Position numbers and translations under genes: made by a program | Notes under the pieces: generated by a model | What the model was told of the DNA's origin: nothing | Seen by the model: only the letters and a program-made list of their open reading frames with translations | Databases searched by the model: none | Shown: positions 12,831 to 18,805 of the stretch, one piece after another | How positions within the stretch are numbered: the stretch's first letter is position 1 | How the letters are laid out: each line of letters starts with the position of its first letter | Source of the DNA: Gammaproteobacteria bacterium | GTDB taxonomy: Bacteria > Pseudomonadota > Gammaproteobacteria > DSM-16500 | Assembly: GCA_009885665.1 (NCBI GenBank) | Contig: VFKI01000051.1 | Location: forward strand, 1 to 18,805 | Reading direction: 5' to 3' | Length of the DNA: 18,805 bases

Positions 12831-14708
12831 ATGCTACGTAAAATCAGTGCGTGTTTGCTTGCGCTTACGTTAACAACACCGCTTGCTTATGCGAGTGCTT
12901 ATGATAATTTCTATATCACTTATATGTCGCCGGCCGCCGTTAATGTTGCAGTTAAATATGCAGCAAGCAAAGGCGTCCATCATGTCATCCTGTGGACGGT
13001 GGATCAAGATGCGCCGCAAACAGGCAATAATTCGCTTATCAATGCGATCAATCAAGCAGATTCATCGGTGATAGTTGACACGTATTTTCCCAATTATGCT
13101 GCATATAATAATCAACGCGCGTTGCCGGGTGCTTCGTATAACATTATGACCACAGGTTCACCCGCGACGCTCAATCCTGATTTGAAAGCTAAATTAAGCG
13201 CTACCAATAGTTTGATTTATGCGTTTGCTGAAACGCAGGTGCCGACTACGCCAACCAGTGATGCGCCGATTGATGATAACTATATCAATACGCCTTATTC
13301 GTATGGTGCGGTTTATTTATATGATCCTTGGTCTGATTTAGCGCCGAATGATGTGTTTTGTGGAAAAAATCCAGGCATAAGCAATTATCCAGTGGATGGC
13401 AATGGTTATAATTTGATTTGCAGTTATGCGTTTGCGAATAAAGGAAAGCCATATGATACAGGTGCGGATTATAATCACTACGGTAATTTCAGTGCATTTG
13501 CTAAGTTGCCGGCGCAGGTGAAAGGTAAAGGCGGCCAACCACAAGGCACGTATTTGTCAATTGGTGGGTTTGATCATAATGCCACGTTTGAAGCGATTTT
13601 TGATCCTGCCACGTATGGTGTGAAAGATATTACGACAGCGCAGGCAACCGGTAACTTTGTCAATTCAATCGTGAATATCCTTACCCATTATCAATTAGAT
13701 GGCGTTGATTTAGATTATGAAAATGTGCAGATGACGGTGCAGCAATCGCAACAATACCTTGCCCTGTTGACAGCATTGAATAATGCGTTACAGCCGTTGC
13801 ATAAATTTATTACGTTGCCGATTATTTCGAATCCAGATTATATTGCGGGCACGGAAAGTGGCGGCACGATTGGTTTTGCGCCGGGGGTGTTGGCTAAAAT
13901 AGCGGCATTGTCGCAAGTAAAATATATCAATGCGATGACGTACGATTTTTCTGGCACCTTTAATTATGATGTGGCGTCGGGAACCGGTGTGACTGGATTT
14001 TTGAGTAATACGTATATACCTAACGACCCAGCTAAACCAAGCGATTACCATTTCAGTATAGAGCAAGCATTAGATGCGATGCTGAATGCCAATGTGCCTG
14101 CGAGTAAGGTCGGTATCGGTGTGCCTGCCTACGGTCGTGCACTGTCTAGTTTGCCAAGCAGCAGTACAGATGCCAGTTATTTATTTAGTCAATTAGATCA
14201 AAACGAGGTGATTCCTGCGGGTGATCAAGATGTGAGTGGTTGTGATAGCAAAATCGTCAATTGGGCGAATACCAATGCTTGTCAGGGAATGTTTTCTTAT
14301 AACTATATTGTGAAGAATATGCTGGGTGTATCAGGCGTTGTTGCGACGGATCACGTGGATGATGCCGCAGCGGCTGTCAATGGCACGACGGCATTTGCGC
14401 TTCACTGGACGCCTGCTGCGACGCCGAGTTATACCCTTACCATTATCAATCAAAACACAGCGAGTGGTCAGCTAGCCGTTGGTGATTTTAATACGGCAGG
14501 TTACATTGCCACTGGCACGCATGTTTATGGCCCGACGACGCAGCCCAGTACGGCTTCAATTGAGGGGCAAACAAATTTACCTGTCACGTTTACGTATTGG
14601 AAGCAAACGGTTAGTTGTGGCACGGCTGATTTTACGCGTAATTTAACGATCAATATCAGTGCTGACCCAGTGCCGGTGTGTACGGTGCAAGCGGCGCGTG
14701 CACGTTAG
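12831..14708 (+). CDS. Secreted GH18 chitinase-like glycoside hydrolase
   Basis: This is a 625-residue exported protein with a glycoside hydrolase family 18 domain. That family cleaves beta-1,4-N-acetylglucosamine polymers by substrate-assisted catalysis. The N-terminus MLRKISACLLALTLTTPLAYA is a Sec signal peptide with cleavage likely after AYA. GH18 motifs are YLSIGGF (241-247, the SxGG strand), DGVDLDYE (290-297, with E297 as acid/base), MTYD (369-372) and a late barrel Trp, W526 in ALHWTP. A C-terminal region of about 90 residues rich in Thr and Val may be a separate beta-domain. ATG 12831 has GAGGA 8 nt upstream; ATG 12816 is an alternative. A GTG at 12771 lies inside the mobile element and is unlikely. 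The substrate could be chitin or another GlcNAc polymer. Confidence 0.88.
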   Translation: MLRKISACLLALTLTTPLAYASAYDNFYITYMSPAAVNVAVKYAASKGVHHVILWTVDQDAPQTGNNSLINAINQADSSVIVDTYFPNYAAYNNQRALPGASYNIMTTGSPATLNPDLKAKLSATNSLIYAFAETQVPTTPTSDAPIDDNYINTPYSYGAVYLYDPWSDLAPNDVFCGKNPGISNYPVDGNGYNLICSYAFANKGKPYDTGADYNHYGNFSAFAKLPAQVKGKGGQPQGTYLSIGGFDHNATFEAIFDPATYGVKDITTAQATGNFVNSIVNILTHYQLDGVDLDYENVQMTVQQSQQYLALLTALNNALQPLHKFITLPIISNPDYIAGTESGGTIGFAPGVLAKIAALSQVKYINAMTYDFSGTFNYDVASGTGVTGFLSNTYIPNDPAKPSDYHFSIEQALDAMLNANVPASKVGIGVPAYGRALSSLPSSSTDASYLFSQLDQNEVIPAGDQDVSGCDSKIVNWANTNACQGMFSYNYIVKNMLGVSGVVATDHVDDAAAAVNGTTAFALHWTPAATPSYTLTIINQNTASGQLAVGDFNTAGYIATGTHVYGPTTQPSTASIEGQTNLPVTFTYWKQTVSCGTADFTRNLTINISADPVPVCTVQAARAR

Positions 14709-14719
14709 CCGGCTGGCGC

Positions 14720-14752
14720 GGGTGCTGAGCTGCTACGAGGCGCTCTGCACCC
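14720..14752. terminator. Hairpin between convergent GH18 and PIN genes
   Basis: GGGTGC (14720-14725) pairs with GCACCC (14747-14752), and inside it GAGC (14727-14730) pairs with GCTC (14742-14745) across a T-T mismatch. The hairpin lies 12 nt after the GH18 stop and abuts the PIN stop codon. A loose T-run (14762-14768) follows on the plus strand. It may end transcription from both sides; the T-tract is distant, so strength is uncertain. Confidence 0.45.
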
Positions 14753-15178
14753 TCATCCATCTTGTTTTTGTATGGTGGATAGCATAAATGCATCAGGTAA
14801 ATAAACAGGCAGCGTTGCTTTTCGAAAGCCGGTTAGGTCGCGGCTGATAATGGCCGTGACGCCTGCATGTATAGCGGCTTCGTGTAATACGGCATCTTCA
14901 AAATCAGTAAATTTCAGTAATAATGCGGATGCTAGCACAGTGCGCGTAATAGGGGCAATTTCAAATAAGCGTAACAGCTTTCCCATACAGTCATAACTCG
15001 CTTTGCTGCCGAGCGCTTTAGTGACGAGGTAATGCACGGTTGTGACGGTTGTGGCACCGATAAATGTGGCGAGTTTTCCTTTTTCTGTTTGTGAAAAAAT
15101 CCAAGCAGCGGCGGTGTTGAAGGGCGCACGTGCAAGCAGGTGGTCAAGAATAATGTTAGTGTCAATTAATACTTTCAC
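14753..15178 (-). CDS. PIN-domain toxin (VapC-like ribonuclease)
   Basis: PIN toxins are Mg-dependent endoribonucleases that cut tRNA, rRNA or mRNA unless bound by their antitoxin. The 141-residue protein starts MKVLIDTNIILD, with D6 in the first acidic motif. It has TDFEDAVLHEAA with D92, E94 and D95, and then IISRDLTGFRK with D114, followed by the usual LPVYLPDAFM end. The pattern matches the PIN_3 type group. The start is GTG at 15178, overlapping the antitoxin stop as GTGA, so the pair is translated together. Acidic residues look intact, so the toxin is probably active. The RNA target cannot be told from sequence. Confidence 0.88.
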   Translation of the reverse strand: MKVLIDTNIILDHLLARAPFNTAAAWIFSQTEKGKLATFIGATTVTTVHYLVTKALGSKASYDCMGKLLRLFEIAPITRTVLASALLLKFTDFEDAVLHEAAIHAGVTAIISRDLTGFRKATLPVYLPDAFMLSTIQKQDG

Positions 15179-15423
15179 TTGTATTTATCATCCAAATAAT
15201 TACGATAATCAGCGTCACTCACTTTTTTGCCGCGTAAAATGCCTTGTAAAGCTTGGGTCAGTGGCGGCGTGACTTCCTTTTCTTGTATTGTGCCAGATTG
15301 GGTAGTGATCAGTAGCAGATAGTCTGCGACCAATGTTGATAGCGATCTGCCGTGTATGGCCGAATATTTTTTAGCCGCTTTGATGAGCGGAGCGTCTATT
15401 CTGAGAGTCAGCTTGGTATGCAT
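15175..15423 (-). CDS. Ribbon-helix-helix antitoxin (DUF6364-like)
   Basis: The 82-residue protein has MHTKLTLRIDAPLIKAAKKY, a beta-strand and first helix of the ribbon-helix-helix type. HGRSLSTLVADYLLLI forms the second helix, so DNA binding as a dimer is likely. The C-terminal half (GILRGKKVSDADYRNYLDDK) resembles the toxin-wrapping tail seen in DUF6364-type partners of PIN toxins. ATG 15423 is chosen; an upstream TTG at 15468 is in frame but lies in the operator palindrome. The toxin gene overlaps its stop by 4 nt. The antitoxin likely represses its own operon through the adjacent palindrome. Confidence 0.82.
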   Translation of the reverse strand: MHTKLTLRIDAPLIKAAKKYSAIHGRSLSTLVADYLLLITTQSGTIQEKEVTPPLTQALQGILRGKKVSDADYRNYLDDKYK

Positions 15424-15436
15424 GTTGGCACCTGTA

Positions 15437-15468
15437 TGACGTATATAATATAAATTATTATACGTCAA
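15437..15468 (-). promoter_or_regulatory. Palindromic operator and promoter of the toxin-antitoxin operon
   Basis: TGACGTATA at 15437-15445 and its inverted copy TATACGTCA at 15459-15467 frame an all-A/T centre, a 31-bp palindrome. On the minus strand a TTGACG -35 box begins at 15468, and several TATA-like -10 options lie inside the palindrome. It starts 14 nt before the antitoxin ATG. This is the layout expected for autorepression by a ribbon-helix-helix antitoxin. Confidence 0.65.
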
Positions 15469-15478
15469 TCTCTGCCGC

Positions 15479-15507
15479 TATACAAAAAGCAAATACAACG
15501 CTAAGAT
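15479..15507 (+). promoter_or_regulatory. Possible prfB promoter
   Basis: TATACA (15479-15484) and TAAGAT (15502-15507) are separated by 17 nt, each matching 4 of 6 consensus positions. A start near 15514 would leave a short leader with GGAG at 15529-15532 before the prfB ATG. A second option is TGCTATTAT (15516-15524), an extended -10 but very close to the ribosome binding site. Confidence 0.35.
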
Positions 15508-15537
15508 AGCCAGTTTGCTATTATCCTCGGAGTTGCC

Positions 15538-16636
15538 ATGATCGAAGTCACATCCACCCACACCCGCCTACGTGAGCTGGTCGAGCGGCTGGCTGAAATC
15601 CGGAGGTATCTTTGACATCGACCTCAAGCGTGAGCGCTTAGAAGAAGTCGAGCGAGAATTAGAAAGCGCTGCTATTTGGAATACACCGGAAAAAGCGCAA
15701 GAACTTGGCCGTGAACGCGCGCGCTTGGCAGATACTATTGGCAATATTGATCGCCTGGCGTTGGAATTGGCAGACGCCAGTGAATTATTTGATTTAGCCG
15801 TTGACGAAGCGGATAGCGCGTCGGCTGAGATGGTGCAGGCAGACATTGATAAAATGGCCAAGGACGTCGCTCAGCTTGAATTTCAGCGTATGTTTGCCGG
15901 CGAGCTCGATCCCAACTCTGCGTTTATGGATATACAGTCGGGTTCAGGCGGTACCGAAGCGCAAGATTGGGCGAATATGATTTTGCGGATGTATTTGCGC
16001 TGGGGTGAGCGGCATGACTTTACGGTCGAATTAATGGAAGTGTCGGCGGGTGAAGTGGCCGGCATTAAAAGTGCTGCGATTAAATTCACCGGTCCTTATG
16101 CGTATGGTTGGTTGCGGACGGAAACTGGGGTGCATCGTTTGGTGCGCAAATCGCCATTTGATGCTAACCATAAACGTCATACTTCATTTGCCTCTGTGTT
16201 TGTTTCAGCAGAAATTGATGATACTATCGAAGTGGATATTAATCCGGCAGATTTACGTATTGACACGTATCGTGCCAGTGGCGCGGGTGGGCAGCATGTT
16301 AACCGTACCGATTCAGCGATTCGTATCACGCACATGCCTACCAATACAGTGGTGCAGTGTCAGTCGGAGCGTTCTCAGCACAAGAATCGTGCCACGGCGA
16401 TGAAGCAATTGCGCGCTAAATTGTATGAATTAGAATTGCGTAAGCGTCAAGCCAAACAAGCGGAAGTCGAAGCCAGCAAGTTGGAAGTCAGTTGGGGTAG
16501 TCAGATTCGTTCCTATGTGTTGGATATGTCGCGCATTAAAGATTTACGTACCGGGGTCGAAGTCGCCAATACCCAAGCAGTGCTGGATGGTGACCTGGAT
16601 AAATTTATTGAAGCGAGTTTATTAAGTGGGCTCTAA
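15538..16636 (+). CDS. prfB: Peptide chain release factor 2, with +1 programmed frameshift
   Basis: RF2 reads UGA and UAA stops and triggers peptide release. Codons 1-25 run from ATG 15538 to CTT at 15610-15612, then an in-frame TGA. Skipping T 15613 continues with GAC at 15614 through 16636, giving 365 residues, the same as E. coli RF2. The second part has the stop-reading SPF motif at 205-207 and the catalytic GGQ at 250-252, in SGAGGQHVNRTDSAIRITH. The end DLRTGVEVANTQAVLDGDLD is typical. GGAG lies 5 nt before the ATG. An open frame from 15572 alone would miss the true N-terminus. It is followed by lysS after 4 nt. Confidence 0.97.
15601..15616 (+). promoter_or_regulatory. RF2 autoregulatory frameshift site
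   Basis: The site reads CGG AGG TAT CTT TGA C. The slippery CTT followed by TGA and C, with a Shine-Dalgarno-like GGAGG three nt before CTT, is the known RF2 feedback element. When RF2 is scarce, the ribosome slips +1 and makes more RF2. The E. coli stimulator is AGGGGG; GGAGG here is a closer match to the anti-Shine-Dalgarno. Confidence 0.96.
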
Positions 16637-16640
16637 AATT

Positions 16641-18143
16641 ATGACGGATGAATTAATACAAACAATGGATACCCATGAATTGATCGCGCAACGGCGTGCC
16701 AAGTTGGCGGCGTTACGTGCGCAAGGCGTGGCGTATCCCAATCAGTTTCGCCGCGATGCAACGGCAGCCGTATTGCATGCAAAATATAAAGAAAATAGTG
16801 AAGCAGAATTAGAAGCCACGCCGATCCCCGTGAAAATTGCGGGGCGTATCATGACGCGGCGCTTAATGGGTAAAGCGAGTTTTATTCATTTGAAAGATAT
16901 GAGTGGCAAAATACAAGTTTATGTCAAAAAAGAGGCATTGGCGGAAGGCGCTTATGATGCGTTTTTACATTGGGATATTGGCGATATCATTGGCGTGACG
17001 GGCGCATTGTTCCGCACGCGTACTGGTGAATTGTCGGTACGCGCCACGCAGTTGATTTTGTTGACGAAGTCGTTGCGACCTTTGCCTGATAAGTTTCATG
17101 GTTTGGCGGATCAAGAATTATGTTATCGCCAGCGTTATCTTGATGTGTTGATGAATGAAGAAACGCAAAAAACCTTTTTATTGCGGACTCAAATCATCGA
17201 CGGTATCCGTGATTTTTTAAAACGGCGTGATTTTTTAGAAGTGGAAACACCGATGATGCAAGTGATGCCGGGCGGTGCGACGGCGCGGCCATTTGTGACG
17301 CATCATCATGCCTTGGACATACCGCTGTATTTACGCGTTGCGCCTGAATTATATTTAAAGCGTTTAGTGGTTGGCGGCTATGAGCGCGTATTTGAAATCA
17401 ACCGTAATTTTCGCAATGAAGGCTTGTCAACGCGACATAATCCTGAATTTACGATGTTGGAATTTTATCAAGCGTATGCGGATTATCATGATTTAATGGA
17501 TTTGACCGAAGCATTATTTGGCGAATTAGCCGAAAATTTATTGGGGCGTAAAACAATAGAGACGCAAGGCAATACGATTGATTTTGACAAACCTTTTGTG
17601 CGTATGACGTTGGCGGATGCGGTGTTGCGTTTTAATCGCGATTTAAAACCCGCCGACTTAACTTCGATAGAAATATTGCGGCAGTTTGCGACTAAGCTCG
17701 ATATTCCATTGCATGCCAATTATGGCTTAGGCAAAATTCAGTTGGAAATATTTGAAAAAACCGCTGAGCAGCATTTAATACAGCCGACGTTTATTACCGC
17801 GTATCCGGCAGAAGTGTCGCCTTTGGCGCGCCGTAATGATGAAAATGCTTTTATTACTGATAGATTTGAATTGTTTATCAATGGCCGCGAAATTGCCAAT
17901 GGTTTTTCGGAATTAAATGATGCGGATGATCAAGCCGCACGTTTCCGGGCGCAAGTGGCGGATAAAGAAGCGGGCGATGAAGAAGCGATGCCGTATGATG
18001 AAGATTATATTACCGCACTGGAATATGGCCTGCCGCCGACAGCGGGTGAAGGCATCGGTATTGATCGTTTAGTCATGTTGTTTGCCAATGTGGCGTCGAT
18101 CCGCGATGTGATTTTGTTTCCGCATATGCGGCCGCGGATGTGA
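16641..18143 (+). CDS. lysS: Lysine--tRNA ligase, class II
   Basis: LysRS attaches lysine to tRNA-Lys using ATP. ATG 16641 gives 500 residues; a GTG at 16626 overlapping prfB is less likely. The N-terminal OB-fold anticodon domain includes GRIMTRRLMGKASFIHLKDM. Motif 1 lies in the FLKRRDFLEVETPMMQ segment. Motif 2 has FEINRNFRNEGLSTRHNPEF with R258, and motif 3 has GEGIGIDRLVMLFA with R476, all class II features. The C-terminus RDVILFPHMRPR is standard. It starts 4 nt after prfB, the same prfB-lysS operon as in E. coli. Confidence 0.97.
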   Translation: MTDELIQTMDTHELIAQRRAKLAALRAQGVAYPNQFRRDATAAVLHAKYKENSEAELEATPIPVKIAGRIMTRRLMGKASFIHLKDMSGKIQVYVKKEALAEGAYDAFLHWDIGDIIGVTGALFRTRTGELSVRATQLILLTKSLRPLPDKFHGLADQELCYRQRYLDVLMNEETQKTFLLRTQIIDGIRDFLKRRDFLEVETPMMQVMPGGATARPFVTHHHALDIPLYLRVAPELYLKRLVVGGYERVFEINRNFRNEGLSTRHNPEFTMLEFYQAYADYHDLMDLTEALFGELAENLLGRKTIETQGNTIDFDKPFVRMTLADAVLRFNRDLKPADLTSIEILRQFATKLDIPLHANYGLGKIQLEIFEKTAEQHLIQPTFITAYPAEVSPLARRNDENAFITDRFELFINGREIANGFSELNDADDQAARFRAQVADKEAGDEEAMPYDEDYITALEYGLPPTAGEGIGIDRLVMLFANVASIRDVILFPHMRPRM

Positions 18144-18144
18144 A

Positions 18145-18678
18145 ATGCGCGGCGCACGCGCCTTCACTTTGCTTGAGCTGTTGCTCACGTTAATACTCAT
18201 GGCGATTCTCAGCGCAATCGCCATTCCCGCTTTCAATCAATTTTTACAGCGCGGCCACGCTGCGGCGCTGCGTATGCAACTTATGCGTGCGATGCATTTT
18301 GCGCGTACGCAAGCGGTTGTGCGTCACGAACGTATCATGTTATGTCCAAGTGCCAATCAAGTGACATGCGGCGGAGCGTGGCAGCAGGGATTCATCATTC
18401 AAACAACAGGCGACGCCGCCAAGATACTACACGTTTTTCATTTTGCTATGAATAACGGTGTATTGCATAGCCGCTTTTTTCCACGTGGTCGCGTTGCATT
18501 GACGTTTTTTGCCAGCGGTTGGCCCGATATACAAAATGGTACATTTTGGTTTTGTGCTAATCGAGCAGTAAATCCACAGTGGGCGTTAGTCATCAATCGC
18601 ACGGGGCGCATTCGTGAAGTGTTGCCGGGTCGTTATGGTGAAATTGTCGATGATGTGGGTGCGCAATTAATATGTTAA
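18145..18678 (+). CDS. Type IV pilin-like protein, FimT/GspH family
   Basis: The 177-residue protein starts MRGARAFTLLELLLTLILMA. This is a short basic leader, a prepilin peptidase site A6-F7, Glu at mature position 5 and a long hydrophobic helix, the class III signal of pilins and pseudopilins. Most relatives have Gly before the cut, here Ala. The remainder (MLCPSANQVTCGGAWQQGFII, FASGWPDIQNGTFWFCAN, ALVINRTGRIRE) matches the GspH/FimT beta-domain, with the cysteines C68 and C75 near CPS...C. It would be a minor pseudopilin starting type IV pilus or type II secretion pili. It begins 1 nt after lysS, so it is probably co-transcribed with it. Confidence 0.83.
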   Translation: MRGARAFTLLELLLTLILMAILSAIAIPAFNQFLQRGHAAALRMQLMRAMHFARTQAVVRHERIMLCPSANQVTCGGAWQQGFIIQTTGDAAKILHVFHFAMNNGVLHSRFFPRGRVALTFFASGWPDIQNGTFWFCANRAVNPQWALVINRTGRIREVLPGRYGEIVDDVGAQLIC

Positions 18679-18805
18679 ATTAATATCTATTACAAAAGAT
18701 AGGGTAGAGGAACTGAGTGCACGGCAAACTGCATGAGCTGAGCGTCATGAGGGGAGAGCTGCGCTTCTCCCCTCCCGACACCCACCCCATCGCAGCCTTA
18801 TACCT
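18679..18805. other. Downstream tail with hairpin and possible partial frame
   Basis: TATCT (18686-18690) and AGATA (18698-18702) form a weak stem just after the pilin-like gene. GGGGAGA pairs with TCTCCCC at about 18750-18772 with no T-tract. GTG 18717, with GAGG 6 nt upstream, opens a frame of 29 codons that runs off the window (VHGKLHELSVMRGE at its start). It has no recognised homology, so I do not call it a gene. Confidence 0.3.

Noticed and set aside
15572..15613. prfB beginning at GTG 15572 without frameshift
   Set aside because: The classic CTT-TGA-C slip site and an RF2-like 25-codon leader from ATG 15538 explain the gene and restore the family length of 365.

Overview
The window is a chromosomal segment of a gammaproteobacterium. 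It holds the end of the S10 operon, the whole spc operon and the whole alpha operon in the E. coli gene order. Further along is prfB-lysS with the classic RF2 programmed frameshift. The moderate base composition, the protein variants and the neighbours (rimI, prfC, a secreted GH18 enzyme) would fit a Legionellales-like lineage (Coxiella/Legionella/Aquicella relatives). That placement is inference only; the class-level call is firm.

Layout. 1-1022: the 3' end of rpsC, then rplP, rpmC and rpsQ, joined by 1-4 nt overlaps. 1103-6907: rplN, rplX, rplE, rpsN, rpsH, rplF, rplR, rpsE, rpmD, rplO, secY and the 37-codon rpmJ. 7062-10113: rpsM, rpsK, rpsD, rpoA and rplQ behind a good sigma70-type promoter. 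10114-10382: a GC-rich nested palindrome block. 10383-12452: rimI (S18 acetyltransferase) and prfC (RF3). 12453-12830: a complex leader with a promoter, small palindromes and a mobile palindromic element. 12831-14708: a secreted GH18 chitinase-like protein. 14753-15468, minus strand: a ribbon-helix-helix antitoxin plus PIN toxin with a palindromic operator. 15538-18678: prfB, lysS and a FimT/GspH-like pseudopilin.

Nearly all genes serve translation: ribosomal proteins, SecY for co-translational export, RNA polymerase alpha, release factors 2 and 3, lysyl-tRNA synthetase and a ribosomal protein acetyltransferase. Accessory material is limited to the GH18 gene, the toxin-antitoxin pair, the pseudopilin and the repeats.

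The most notable observation is a pair of about 143-bp, almost fully palindromic elements at 9573-9715 and 12667-12808. They have matching terminal inverted repeats and are each flanked by a different 5-bp target duplication (AATAG and TATTA). They look like a miniature inverted-repeat transposable element (MITE). One copy sits inside the alpha operon exactly at the rpoA stop codon; the other lies in the leader of the GH18 gene. A second point is a full-length S14 protein that carries a C-x2-C-x12-C-x2-H set, which resembles the zinc site normally seen in the short S14 type. I see no CRISPR array, tRNA, rRNA or complete insertion sequence.
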